22,436 nt of DNA from Paulinella micropora (taxonomy: Eukaryota > Cercozoa > Imbricatea > Euglyphida): NCBI GenBank assembly GCA_009731375.1, contig BJOX01000317.1:183835-206270 (forward strand), written 5' to 3'. The position numbers and the translations under genes are program-made. Below are positions 1-21,503 of this stretch, in pieces (position 1 is the first letter of the stretch; each line of letters begins with the position of its first letter). The notes beneath the pieces are model-generated. The model had not been told where the DNA came from. It did no database searches and saw nothing but the letters and a program-made list of their open reading frames with translations.

Positions 1-353
1 CCCCCCCCCCCCCCCCCCCCGGCCTCTTCTCTTGTTCTCTTTTCTTGTTCCTTTTCTTGTTCTTTTTCTTGTTCTTTTTCTTTCTCTCTCTCTCTATTTT
101 TGATTTTTCTTGGGTTTTTTCTTGTTCTTTTCCCTTTCCCTCTTCCTTTTCCTTTTCATTTCTTTTGTTTTTATTTTTCTTTCTCCCTTTCCGTTTCCTC
201 TTCCTGTCCCTCTTTGTTTTCTTCTTCCTATTCTGTTTTTTTTCTTGTTCTTTTTTTTCTCCATTCTTTTTCCCTCTCTCTTTCTCTTTCTTCTGTATTT
301 TCTTACTTTTTATCTTTCCTTTTATCTTTCTGATCTTTTTATTTCTTTTGTAT
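1..353. repeat. Poly-C start followed by T/C-rich low-complexity DNA
   Basis: The window opens with 20 C residues, then about 330 bases made almost only of T and C, with recurrent TTCTTG-type words early on. Long frames here translate to Phe/Leu/Ser runs and have no protein character. The poly-C start may be an assembly edge, since a G run also sits beside the gap at 7667-7676. Confidence 0.85.
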
Positions 354-554
354 TCTTCTTCTTCTTCTTCTTCTTCTTCTTCTTCTTCTTCTTCTTCTTC
401 TTCTTCTTCTTCTTCTTTTTCTTCTTTTCTTCTTTTCTTCTTCTTCTTCTTCTTCTTCTTCTTCTTCTTCTTCTTCTTCTTCTTCTTCTTCTTCTTCTTC
501 TTCTTCTTCTTCTTCTACTTCTTCTTCTTCTTCTTCTTCTACTTCTTCTTCTTC

Positions 555-586
<32 letters not shown>

Positions 587-683
587 CTTCTTCTTTTCTC
601 CTTCTTCTTCTTCTTCTTCTTCTTCTTCTTCTTCTTCTTCTTCTTCTTCTTCTTCTTCTTCTTCTTCTTCTTCTTCTTCCATG

Positions 684-733
<50 letters not shown>

Positions 734-768
734 CATTATTATCATTACTATCATTATTATCATTATTA

Positions 769-814
<46 letters not shown>

Positions 815-850
815 CATTACTCCTCCTCCTCCTCCTCCTCCTCCTCCTAG

Positions 851-919
<69 letters not shown>

Positions 920-960
920 TACTTCTACTACTTCTACTACTTCTACTACTTCTACTACTT
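354..960. repeat. Compound trinucleotide array: TTC, ATT/ATC, TCC, ACT
   Basis: Four trinucleotide arrays abut with no unique sequence between them: TTC to about 680, ATT with scattered ATC to about 820, TCC to about 848, and ACT to 960, with ACTTCT interruptions near the end. Each neighbouring unit differs from the next by one base. No gene is seen in this stretch. Confidence 0.95.
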
Positions 961-1182
<222 letters not shown>

Positions 1183-1505
1183 NNNNNNNNNNNNNNNNNN
1201 NNNNNNNNNNNNNNNNNNNNNNNNNNNNNNNNNNNNNNNNNNNNNNNNNNNNNNNNNNNNNNNNNNNNNNNNNNNNNNNNNNNNNNNNNNNNNNNNNNNN
1301 NNNNNNNNNNNNNNNNNNNNNNNNNNNNNNNNNNNNNNNNNNNNNNNNNNNNNNNNNNNNNNNNNNNNNNNNNNNNNNNNNNNNNNNNNNNNNNNNNNNN
1401 NNNNNNNNNNNNNNNNNNNNNNNNNNNNNNNNNNNNNNNNNNNNNNNNNNNNNNNNNNNNNNNNNNNNNNNNNNNNNNNNNNNNNNNNNNNNNNNNNNNN
1501 NNNNN
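1183..1505. other. Assembly gap (323 N)
   Basis: This is a run of N. Both edges lie inside TC repeat, so the gap probably marks an unresolved part of the same array. Confidence 0.99.
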
Positions 1506-1745
<240 letters not shown>

Positions 1746-1752
1746 CTCTCAG

Positions 1753-1962
1753 TATTGTATGTATGTATGTATGTATGTATGTATGTATGTATGTATTTAT
1801 GTATGTATTTATGTGTGTATGTATGTTTGTGTATACACACACATACACACACACACAAACACATATATATACATATATATATATTATATATATATATATA
1901 TTTATATATATGTATAATACATACATATATATATGTATATATATATATGTATATATATATGA
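1753..1962. repeat. (GTAT)n, (CA)n and (TA)n arrays
   Basis: GTAT repeats to about 1830, a short CA tract, then TA-rich repeats. Read on the minus strand the first array is ATAC, the form found in the sense orientation of introns elsewhere in this window. This fits intron or downstream DNA of the minus-strand gene at 2092-2403. Confidence 0.9.
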
Positions 1963-1992
1963 CTCTGGCTTCCATTGCTCTTACTCTCTGAA

Positions 1993-2091
1993 GTGTCTTA
2001 CTGCAGCGATGTGTGTTACTGCAGCGAGGTGTGTTACTACAGCGATGTGTGTTACTGCAGCGATGTGTGTTACTGCAGCGATGTGTGTTAC
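1993..2091 (-). repeat. 18-bp tandem array copying an exon end and its donor site
   Basis: About five to six units of an 18-bp repeat, ATCGCTGCAGTAACACAC on the minus strand. The unit is the last bases of the exon at 2092-2129 plus its GTAACA donor. The copies lie downstream of that exon in the minus-strand sense. On the plus strand the array reads as CYCSDV hexapeptides, which I take to be a by-product. Repeat structure is directly visible; derivation from the exon edge is inference. Confidence 0.8.
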
Positions 2092-2403
2092 TGCAGCGAT
2101 GGCGGCGACGGGTGCAGACACCAACACACCTACCTTACCTATCTTACCTACCTTACCTACCTTACCTACCTTACCTATCTTACCTACCTTACCTACCTTA
2201 CCTACCTTACCTACCTTACCTACCTTACCTACCTTACCTACCTTACTATCTTACCTATCTTACCTATCTTACCTATCTTACCTATCTTGCCTACCTTACC
2301 TACCTTCAGATACGGACGCGTCACCGTTAGTGACTGAGCGGGAGTCCCAAATGTCAAGCACGGTCTTCAACTTGCTCTTTCTCTTCCTCTTTTTGATTGT
2401 GTC
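2092..2403 (-). CDS. Two exons of an unidentified minus-strand gene (partial)
   Basis: Function is not recognised. The upstream exon ends at 2304 with GAA G and a donor reading AAG|GTAGGT. Its frame is open back to at least 2403, with a basic run (KKRKRKSK) followed by TVLDIWDSRSVTNGDASVSE. The intron is the 9-bp array at 2130-2303. The second exon, 2092-2129, follows a TAG acceptor and encodes GVLVSAPVAAIAA; its donor is GCA|GTAACA. Phase 1 joins exactly (G plus 38 nt is 13 codons). The words VLDIWDSR resemble the last helix of CTD-interacting (CID) domains of RNA-processing proteins, but that is a weak match of few residues. Start of the upper exon is uncertain; a likely acceptor is AATCAAAAAG before 2388. 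The gene continues beyond both ends shown here. Confidence 0.5.
2130..2303 (-). repeat. 9-bp intronic array, GGTAAGGTA on the minus strand
   Basis: About 19 units of TACCTTACC (plus strand), with CTATCTTAC variants. On the minus strand each unit contains GGTAAG, close to a 5' splice site. The array lies directly after the donor AAG|GTAGGT of the neighbouring exon and fills the whole intron. Three-residue repeats in plus-strand frames (YLT, LPT) are only the shadow of the 9-bp period. Confidence 0.85.
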
Positions 2404-2448
2404 AAGAAAGACATAGATACATTGCTCTTTCTCTTTCCTCTTTTTGAT
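2391..2448 (-). repeat. Duplicated acceptor-side segment upstream of an exon
   Basis: The words CAATCAAAAAGAGGAA and AGAAAGAGCAA (minus strand) occur twice about 54 bp apart. The copy nearer the exon at 2304-2388 is in frame with it; the second lies upstream of it. This is the acceptor-side form of the exon-edge duplication seen throughout the window. Confidence 0.6.
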
Positions 2449-2449
2449 T

Positions 2450-2522
<73 letters not shown>

Positions 2523-2600
2523 TTGATTTGGTTTATATGTGTGTGTGTGTGTGTGTGTGTCTGTGTATGTGTCTGATTGTGTTTGTGTATGTTTGATGTT
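2449..2600. repeat. (GT)n array with interruptions
   Basis: A GT dinucleotide array with a few GC and TTTGATTTG interruptions, decaying into GT-rich sequence by about 2600. No coding signal is seen. Confidence 0.9.
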
Positions 2601-2816
2601 ATGTGTTTGTAGTTGACGGTATATGTGTCTATGAAATGTTGATGAGATGTGTTTTAGGGTTTGATAAGCAAAGCAGATGTTTCATGCTTCCTATGCGTGC
2701 GCAGAGCATAATATCCGAAAACAAACATGGCGAGGCTGCGCACAGCAGAAGGAGCGGAGACAAACAAGGCGAAGCTGGGTGCTGCAGCATGTGCAAGAAC
2801 AGACAAGGCCTACTTA
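2601..2816. other. Unique island with three units of about 39 bp, possibly coding
   Basis: Non-repetitive sequence with three imperfect units beginning near 2721, 2760 and 2799 (plus-strand words ACAAACATGGCGAGGCTG, ACAAACAAGGCGAAGCTG, ACAGACAAGGCC). The 39-bp period keeps frame on both strands. On the minus strand a TAG acceptor-like site opens a frame reading ALSVLAHAAAPSF, ALFVSAPSAVRSL, AMFVFGYYALRTH and ending at a TAA at 2654-2656. On the plus strand an AACATGGCG context opens MARLRTAEGAETNK. I cannot choose between these or call a gene. The VSAP word also occurs in the exon at 2092-2129, which may be chance. Confidence 0.35.
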
Positions 2817-2921
<105 letters not shown>

Positions 2922-2990
2922 GCCAGGCGCGCTGCAGCAGGAAGTGCGCCATCATCAGCAGCGTCGTCGCACTAGTGGTCAAGACTAATA
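2922..2990 (+). other. Short unique island, possible hydrophobic exon
   Basis: About 70 bases of GC-richer unique sequence between CTA and CATA arrays. One plus frame reads RKCAIISSVVALVVKT, a hydrophobic stretch reminiscent of the signal-peptide exon at 3476-3536 and of the segment at 3183-3250. No splice site was firmly placed, and a minus-strand frame (LLMMAHFLLQRAW) is also open. Confidence 0.25.
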
Positions 2991-3182
2991 CATACATACA
3001 TACATACATACATACATGCATACATACATACATATATACATGCATACATACATGCATACATACATACATACATACATGCATACATACAGACATGCATACA
3101 TACATACATATATACATACACATATATATACATACATACATACATACATACATACACACATACATACATATATACATACATA
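2991..3182. repeat. (CATA)n array
   Basis: CATA tetranucleotides with CATG and CACA variants. It has the same strand orientation as the arrays inside the plus-strand gene that follows. Confidence 0.95.
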
Positions 3183-3250
3183 CGCCAAGGTAGCAAGAGT
3201 GCTAGTGATAGTGGCAGCAGTTATGCTGACTTACGCGGCTTTTCATACAT
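3183..3250 (+). pseudogene. Diverged copy of the signal-peptide exon
   Basis: The frame reads AKVARVLVIVAAVMLT and starts at the same junction, a CATA array followed by GCCAAGGT, as the exon at 3476-3536 (AKVVGAIAAAVVLT). About half the residues agree and the length matches. It lacks an obvious donor and is followed at once by the palindromic element at 3251. I read it as an upstream duplicate of exon 1; an alternative first exon is possible. Confidence 0.45.
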
Positions 3251-3463
3251 GAGAAGCTCCTTGTACTTAACCACAATGAGCAATGACTTAAAACGTTTCG
3301 TTCTCAGCCGGTTCTGATCATTGCGGCTTGTGTAGTGACTCATTTGAAAGCTCTCTTCAAGAGCTTTCTAATGAGCCATAAAACAGGTTGTAGATGCAAA
3401 TATTGACTGAGATCGAAGCGCTTGAAGTCATTGTTCGTTGTACTTAAGAAATAGGAACTTCTC
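3251..3463 (+). mobile_element. Palindromic element, copy A
   Basis: About 213 bp bounded by GAGAAGCTCC and GGAACTTCTC, with the two halves imperfectly complementary along their length. The centre is an inverted repeat of GGCTCATTTGAAAGCTCT type (here GACTCATTT), followed by AGAGCTTTCTAATGAGCC. CTTAA motifs sit about 15 bases in from each end. It is flanked on both sides by ATACAT, which could be a target duplication or chance within CATA repeat. It contains no protein-coding capacity. Six copies occur in this window; this one groups with the copies at 7829 and 20979. Confidence 0.85.
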
Positions 3464-3475
3464 ATACATATATGC

Positions 3476-3536
3476 ATGCATACATACGTACTGGCCAAGG
3501 TGGTGGGAGCAATTGCAGCTGCAGTCGTTCTGACGG
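3476..3536 (+). CDS. Exon 1, signal peptide
   Basis: The ATG lies in the CATA-type repeat just after palindromic element A. The hydrophobic core is VVGAIAAAVVL. The exon ends ACG G before GTAATC (phase 1), and the split G joins AA of the next exon to make Glu. Confidence 0.6.
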
Positions 3537-4846
3537 GTAATCCGCCAAACTTTCCTTCCTCCTTCCTTCTCTTCCCACCTTTTTTCCTCCTTTCTTCCTC
3601 CTTTCCTCCTTCATTCCTTCCTTCCTTCATTCCTTCCTTCTTCCTCCTTCCTCTTACCTCACCCTACCTCACCTTACCTGTACCTTACCTTATCTTTACC
3701 TCACCTTCTTTCAAGCATTGTTCTACTTACAGCTCTTACCCCCCTCCATCCTTCGCTGTGTCCCCCCTCCCCTTCCCGTTCCTCCCCCTTCCTCGAGGGC
3801 CGGGCGCCACATTGACGGCGCGTTTCACATTTTATGCGAGCTATCCTGAATGCTGCAACAATCCGACCGTGGATCAGGTGCTCTGCTCTGCTCTGCTTGC
3901 CCATTTCATCTCTCATACATGTTACTACTCATGTTTACATCCACTGAAACACAAGTTACTGTGAGAAGTTCCTTGTCCTTAAGTACAACGAGCAATGACA
4001 TCAAACGATTCGTTCTCGGCCGGTTCTGATTTTGTGTGGCTTGTGTAATGGCTCATTTGAAAGCTCTCCTCAAGAGCTTTCTAATGAGCCATAGCACAGG
4101 TTGTGGATGGAAATATCGGCTGGGATCGAAGCGTTTGAAGTCATTGTTGATTGTACTTAAGAAGTAGGAACTTCTCGCTCTTACCCAACGTCCCGGTCCT
4201 AGTCGGTTGACTTGTGTCAGCCATTTCTCTGCTTCTGCTTCTGCAGACAGAATGCTTGTGTCAGCCATTTCTCTGCTTCTGCTGCTGCAGACAGAATGCG
4301 GAGATTACAGCGGCTGCCAGTATCAGGTTAGCCATATGGCACCACCTACTACCTACACATACACATACAAAAATACACGTTGCATGCATGCATGCATGCA
4401 TACATACATACATATACACATTCATACATACAAACATACATACATACATACATACATACATACACAAATACATATACATATGTACATACATACATACATA
4501 CATACATACATACATACATACATACATACATACATACATACGCACATACATACATACGTGCATACATACATACATACATACATACATACATACATACATA
4601 CATACATACATACATACATTCGTACATACATTCCTACATACATACATACATTCCTACATACATACATACAAACATACATACATACATACATACATACATA
4701 CATGCATGCATGCATGCAATACATACATACATGCATCATGCATGCAACTTCATACATACATACATACATACATGCATACATACATGCCCATGCATACATA
4801 CATGCATGCATACATGCATGCAACATGCATACAGTACGTACGTACA

Positions 4847-4880
<34 letters not shown>

Positions 4881-5115
4881 CACACACATATACATACATA
4901 CAGGAATATAGAATACTACCTACATAGCTTTCATACACAAACATGCATATGCCCACACATGCACATGCTATCTAGGGTCAGTTTGCGCTGTTTGAGGACA
5001 CCAAGTCGTTGAGCTGGGTGCAGAGCAACAATATCATCGCCTTCTACGACAACCACGACCGCAGCAATTTGCTCTGGGACAGGGTAATAATAATAATAAA
5101 TTTGCTCTGGGACAG

Positions 5116-5209
<94 letters not shown>

Positions 5210-5507
5210 TGGGACAGGGTACAGCGAGTGAGCAAGAAAGATATGAGAAGTTCCTACTTCTTAAGTACAATCAACAATGACTTCAAACGCTACGATCCCA
5301 GCCGATATTTCCATCCACAACCTGTGCTATGGCTCATTAGAAAGCTCTTGACGAGAGCTTTCAAATGAGCCATTACACAGGCCACACAAAATCAGAACCG
5401 GCCGAGAACGAATCGTTTGAAGTCATTGCTCGTTGTACTTAAGGACAAGGAACTTCTCATAGATAGATAGATTGCTAGATAATATAGGAAGATGGCTCCT
5501 ACTCCAC

Positions 5508-5572
<65 letters not shown>

Positions 5573-5930
5573 GATAGAGAGACGGAGGAGTACTACCGAG
5601 TTTATTTATTTATGTACGTTTTTTAATCCATGGATCCACTGATCCATTTATCTACTAAGATGTATTTTTGCGCATGGTCGGGTCTGTGCTGGGTGTGTGG
5701 TGCAGCGCTACGGGGGCAAGCGGGTTCAGCTGAGCAAGAGCTGGGCCGGCAAGACCTACACGTGGGAGTCCACAATAGTCGATCAGTGCGGCAACGAGGA
5801 CTGCGAAAACTGCTGCGCGAAAAATGCACGTGGGCAACGCTACCTGGTGGACCTCGAGTATTGGTCTGCGTTGGCTGTCTTTGGCACCACCGGCGCCGTT
5901 GACGACACTGTCGAAATGACCTTTCTGTAG
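3476..5930 (+). CDS. Small secreted double-psi beta-barrel (expansin/barwin-like) protein, four exons
   Basis: Exons: 3476-3536, 4295-4326, 4976-5083, 5706-5930. All introns are GT-AG, and phases 1, 0 and 0 join without a break to give about 141 residues. Residues 1-20 (MHTYVLAKVVGAIAAAVVLT) look like a signal peptide. The mature part carries ECGDYSGC, then GQFALFEDTKSLSW, NNIIAFYDNHDRSN, GGKRVQL, and a C-terminal block with TIVDQCGNEDCENCCAKNA, YLVDLEYWSALAVFG and VEMTFL before TAG. The D-x-C cluster followed by a xVDLxxxxxxxFG segment is the pattern of double-psi beta-barrel proteins (expansins, barwin, RlpA), which act on cell-wall polysaccharide. An exact activity is not claimed. The ATG at 3476 is chosen because it gives the signal peptide and correct phase; a first exon at 4252 (MLVSAISLLLLLQ) is the alternative. 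The introns hold CATA, TAA and GATA arrays and two palindromic elements. Confidence 0.75.
3537..3962 (+). other. First part of intron 1: CCTT-rich tract and unique DNA
   Basis: A pyrimidine-rich tract (CCTT, TTCC, ACCTTACC) runs to about 3720. Non-repetitive sequence to 3962 follows; no exon was found in it. Its last 45 bases, 3918-3962, recur inverted at 8466-8510. Confidence 0.7.
3963..4176 (+). mobile_element. Palindromic element, copy B
   Basis: Full-length copy of the same family, GAGAAGTTCCTTGTC to TAGGAACTTCTC, inside intron 1 of the secreted-protein gene. The central inverted repeat is well kept. The left flank is shared, inverted, with the right flank of copy D (8263-8465), so the pair may have been copied as a larger unit. 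No clear target duplication. Confidence 0.85.
4211..4298 (+). repeat. 44-bp tandem duplication of the exon 2 acceptor
   Basis: Two copies, 4211-4254 and 4255-4298, differ by one base. Each contains a pyrimidine tract ending TGCAGACAG, a good 3' splice site, and the first bases of exon 2. The second copy is the one joined to the rest of the exon. The unit length is not a multiple of three, so including the first copy in an mRNA would shift the frame. Confidence 0.85.
4295..4326 (+). CDS. Exon 2 (32 nt)
   Basis: Starts after CAGACAG and encodes (E)CGDYSGCQYQ, ending CAG|GTTAGC in phase 0. An acceptor four bases earlier (TGCAG) would break the frame with exon 1. The two cysteines suit a secreted, disulfide-bonded protein. 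Confidence 0.65.
4327..4975 (+). repeat. Intron 2, mostly (CATA)n
   Basis: About 80 bases of mixed sequence, then CATA arrays with CATG, CATT and CGTA variants to about 4900, and a short unique end before TCTAG. Long open frames of alternating Tyr/Ile/His or Met/Tyr/Val/Cys are microsatellite translations. Confidence 0.9.
4976..5083 (+). CDS. Exon 3 (108 nt)
   Basis: Follows CTATCTAG and encodes 36 codons from GQFALFEDTKSL to NLLWDR in phase 0, ending AGG|GTAATA. This is the first half of the barrel domain. Confidence 0.75.
5084..5244 (+). repeat. Duplicated exon 3 donor and (TAA)n array
   Basis: The exon end AATTTGCTCTGGGACAGG plus GTAATAAT is repeated once 31 bp downstream, then a TAA array of about 30 units follows, then a partial third copy reading GTGGGACAGGGTA. 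These are donor-side duplicates placed downstream of the exon. Confidence 0.85.
5245..5458 (-). mobile_element. Palindromic element, copy C
   Basis: Full-length copy in the opposite orientation to A and B, inside intron 3. Terminal GAGAAGTTCC and GGAACTTCTC and the central inverted repeat are present. It is closest to copies B and D (shared GAAATATCGGCTGGGATC word on the minus strand). Confidence 0.85.
5459..5705 (+). repeat. End of intron 3: (GATA)n and unique sequence
   Basis: GATA repeats to about 5571, then about 130 unique bases ending in GTGTGGTGCAG, the acceptor of exon 4. No other feature is seen. Confidence 0.85.
5706..5930 (+). CDS. Exon 4, C-terminal barrel half and stop
   Basis: Starts RYGGKRVQLSKSWAGKTY and continues through the six-cysteine-rich block DQCGNEDCENCC to VEMTFL and TAG. 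The frame is fixed by the stop and by phase 0 with exon 3. GC content is clearly above that of the surrounding introns. Confidence 0.8.
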   Translation, partial: RYGGKRVQLSKSWAGKTYTWESTIVDQCGNEDCENCCAKNARGQRYLVDLEYWSALAVFGTTGAVDDTVEMTFL

Positions 5931-7656
5931 AGCTGTCGATGAAAAAAATCCACCTCTTAGAAGCATTTGAAATTCGAGCCGAATGTCTCGGCTCAGCCTG
6001 TTACTCTTTTATCCGATTCGACTCTCGGACCGTCCCCGGTCAAGGGCGCGGCTCATAAGGCCTTTAAAGAGTGTATTAATAACATAACCTAGCCTGGGTC
6101 CTTTACCGACTCCTTTCAGAGTCAACTAGCCTAACTGAAGATGTCACGATGCGCAGAGTAAAAAATTTTTTAGTCTCAGTCGAAGTCGCAATTTATATCA
6201 GATGATAAGATCATGAAATCATGAGAGTTTAATATTAGAAATTATCCGACGTGTAACTGCACACACCTACCTTGCCCCGCCCTTGCCTTACCCTTACCTT
6301 ACTCGAACATAACTCTACACTTACTTGTACCAACCGGGCAAAGGATGAGCTGAGGTCACTCGTGGTCTGGTAAACCCCTGTTAATAATAGTAAATAACTA
6401 TTCTTGCAAGTATTCTTGAAAGCAATGAAGGTCACTCCGAGTCATGATTCTTTAAGTTAGTATAGTCTAAGACTCATTCGGCTCAGGGCCGTTAATAGTG
6501 ACTAAACCGTTAAACTATCAATATTTAACAGTATTGCCACGGTCACGTAGTACTATGCCTAAAGTCACGTAGTCTTGAACGGCAACTCAAGTTGTTTAAC
6601 GCCGGTCGTCGCTCAGAAAATTTCAAAATTGTGAGTTCAAATTGTCACGAGTCCAAGCTGGTTTGTAGCATCAGTACAAATCAAACTATCAAGAACTTGA
6701 ACAAAATATTTGAAACTCAGGACGGTGAGTCAACCGCCAGTATATTGACACCGAAGTTATCAAGCAATGAAAAACAGTCACAAGGTTCACTGTTGGCTGC
6801 TCAGCTGCATTGTATCGAAAATCGCCGCATTCCCAGCCGCGGCTCATCCGAGCATGGCGGCACTGTTGAACCGTTGATTAGGTCATTACCCAGTCACTCA
6901 CTGGCACGGACCGTCCCTAGTATATTTATATACTGCCTCTGAGACTCGGACTCGTGACTCGGAGAGGTCCGGTTTGCAAAGAGATTCCGAGTCAGTTAGA
7001 AGCCGCGATCATCGCCAAATCGACACACTTTAATCCGCAAGTAGAATACTACTGAGCATTCAGTGCCGCCGAACTGACAGTTGAACTTCAACTCAGAGGC
7101 AGTAACGACTCTTAAACTGAATAAATTCCGCAGTCGTAACTGTAACTATGATTCAGTGACACAATGATTACAATGTCCGATTCTAGATGCTAACTTGATA
7201 AACTCATCGGTTACGTCCGTTACTCTTATTGACTAGCCTTGAAGGACGTGCCGGCCGGTTATTCGACTATACCGTCCGAATAAGGTGAAATACTTTTCCA
7301 CTCATAAAAGCAATTACTAACGGTCACTCAAACGCAATTAACTTTCCAACGCAATTCAATGTAAGCATTCGGCACGGTTTAAACCAAGCAAGCGGGCTGA
7401 GAAGTTGAATTTAGAAGTCAGGCTGAGGAGATCCCGGCCGAGATCAATGATTCAGTCACGGTGATTGAGATGGGTCCCGGCACATCCGAGCCTGAGTCAA
7501 TTGAGACTGAGGACCTACAGGATTTTCAAGTTCTTGAGCTTGAAAATCATTACAAATTCTTTACGCAAGCATTTTAATACGCAACTTCACACTTTTGTTT
7601 GTATTAATAATACCGTTTCATTTTATTAAACTTTGAAGTGTTTGCGTACAACTGTA
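5931..7656. other. Unique 1.7-kb island with no gene recognised
   Basis: Unlike the rest of the window this stretch holds no microsatellite. No ORF with recognisable content was found; the longest, from 6592 (about 116 codons), matches nothing I know. The words GAGTC and GACTC recur about a dozen times. A 10-bp perfect stem with an 8-base loop lies at 7521-7548 (GATTTTCAAG and CTTGAAAATC). The island ends in an A run next to the 10-N gap, so it could be the 3' end of a retroposed or transcribed sequence, or another contig joined there. Confidence 0.6.
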
Positions 7657-7690
7657 AAAAAAAAAANNNNNNNNNNGGGGGGGGGGGGGG
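7656..7690. other. A run, 10-N gap, G run
   Basis: Eleven A, ten N (7667-7676) and fourteen G. Homopolymers of different bases on the two sides of a fixed-size gap suggest a scaffold join or a low-quality region, so linkage of left and right sides is not assured. Confidence 0.9.
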
Positions 7691-7822
7691 CGCACCTACG
7701 CCAACCACCGCGCTGCCGACAGCCCGTTGTTCTTAGAGCTTTCCAACGCCTATCTACAAAATTATGTTACTTTCTGGAAAAAGCATACTACGATCGAAGT
7801 TGGGGCGATTTGGCCACTATAA
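7691..7822 (+). CDS. C-terminal fragment of an unidentified protein
   Basis: Open from the gap-side G run to a TAA at 7820-7822, 43 codons. It includes SPLFLELSNAYLQNYVTFWK and ends IEVGAIWPL. The amino-acid content is mixed and protein-like, unlike the repeat frames around it. The 5' part is lost in or beyond the gap. I do not recognise the family. The palindromic element E begins six bases after the stop codon. Confidence 0.4.
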   Translation, partial: RTYANHRAADSPLFLELSNAYLQNYVTFWKKHTTIEVGAIWPL

Positions 7823-7828
7823 TACAGT

Positions 7829-8041
7829 GAGAAGTTCCTTGTCCTTAACCACAATTAGCTATGATTTCAAAATCTTTGATGTCAGCCGGTTCTGATCTTG
7901 AGGGCTTGTGTAGTGGCTTATTTGAAAGCTCTCATCAAGAGCTTTCTAATGAGCCATAACACAGATTGTAGATGCAAATATTGACTGAGATCGAAGCGCT
8001 TGAAGCCATTGTTCATTGTGCTTAAGAAATAGGAACTTCTC
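7829..8041 (+). mobile_element. Palindromic element, copy E
   Basis: GAGAAGTTCCTTGTCC to AGGAACTTCTC, with a central inverted repeat. Same subfamily as A and F (GATGCAAATATTGACTGAG). No clear target duplication: left flank CAGT, right flank TTTT. Confidence 0.85.
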
Positions 8042-8262
8042 TTTTGCTCGTGGGGAAGAAAGTGAAAGTGCAGAGGCATTGAGACACACAGATGGCGAGA
8101 GATTTTGACAGGGGGGAGAGCAGGCATGGCTAAGGAGAAGGCTCACATGGGCAAATGAAGACGAGATAGTGAAAGAGAGAGAAGTCTATCGTCAATGTGA
8201 GGGGCGAGTGTCAGGTGCGCAACGATGTTTTGTATGCACTCATGACATCATGGACATGAACA
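8042..8262. other. Unique sequence, nothing identified
   Basis: Purine-rich non-repetitive DNA between two palindromic elements. I see no exon with convincing borders. Confidence 0.5.
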
Positions 8263-8465
8263 TACTTCTTAAGTACAATCAACAATGACTTCAAACGCTT
8301 CGATCCCAGCCGATATTTCCATCCACAACCTGTGCTATGGCTCATTAGAAAGCTCTTGACGAGAGCTTTCAAATGAGCCATTACACAAGACACACAAATC
8401 AGAACCGGCCGAGAACGAATCGTTTGAAGTCATTGCTCGTTGTACTTAAGGACAAGGAACTTCTC
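8263..8465 (-). mobile_element. Palindromic element, copy D (left end damaged)
   Basis: Nearly full-length copy in the same orientation as C. The first about ten bases are degraded (ATGAACATACTTCTTAAG in place of GAGAAGTTCCTACTTCTTAAG-type ends), while the right end GGAACTTCTC is intact. Confidence 0.8.
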
Positions 8466-8510
8466 ACAGTAACTTGTGTTTCAGTGGATGTAAACATGAG
8501 TAGTAACATG
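8466..8510 (-). repeat. 45-bp inverted copy of the flank of element B
   Basis: Exact or near-exact reverse complement of 3918-3962, directly adjoining the element end in both places. Shared flank beyond the element border points to a duplicated segment larger than the element. Confidence 0.85.
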
Positions 8511-8825
8511 AGTAGCAGTTATTTCGTTGGTAAGCTCTTGTGCCGCGGCGCTGTTCCAATCAAGGCTGCTTTCTGCCTTCGTCTTACCGTTTGCAAGCTC
8601 TTGTGGCTTTCTGCCTTCGTCTTACCACTACCGAGTGGACGGAGACCGAAGTGGTCAAGGTACGAACGATGACTTTCCCTGCTGCGTTAGTAAGGTCTGG
8701 TCCTGCGCAAGCTGCGGTGTCCACCGACTGCCTGCTTGGACTACTACTTCCGCCCCTTTTTGGCTTTGCGTCAGTGGTGTGTTGCTGTGTTTCTTGCACG
8801 ATTTGCTTGCCCTTGTGGATTTGTG
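8511..8825. other. Unique sequence beyond the RING gene stop
   Basis: Contains a 21-bp direct repeat (8568-8588 and 8606-8626), each copy preceded by AAGCTCTTGTG. On the minus strand it is the 3' flank or UTR of the RING gene; no polyadenylation signal is evident. Plus-strand frames are open (for example MSSNMSSSYFVG before GTAAGC) but no supported exon. Confidence 0.5.

Positions 8826-21464
<12,639 letters not shown>

Positions 21465-21503
<39 letters not shown>

Noticed and set aside
4207-4326. MLVSAISLLLLLQ from 4252 as the start of the secreted protein
   Set aside because: The hydrophobic codons come from a duplicated pyrimidine-rich acceptor. Exon 1 at 3476 gives a better signal peptide with correct phase. 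Not fully excluded.
6592-6942. A 116-codon plus-strand frame in the unique island
   Set aside because: No recognisable motif or splice context, starts at an alternative codon, and a frame of this length is possible by chance in 1.7 kb.
3340-8393. A recurring frame SSYFLSTINNDFKRFDPSRY at five sites
   Set aside because: It is the translation of one arm of the palindromic elements, occurs only there, and has no start or protein context.
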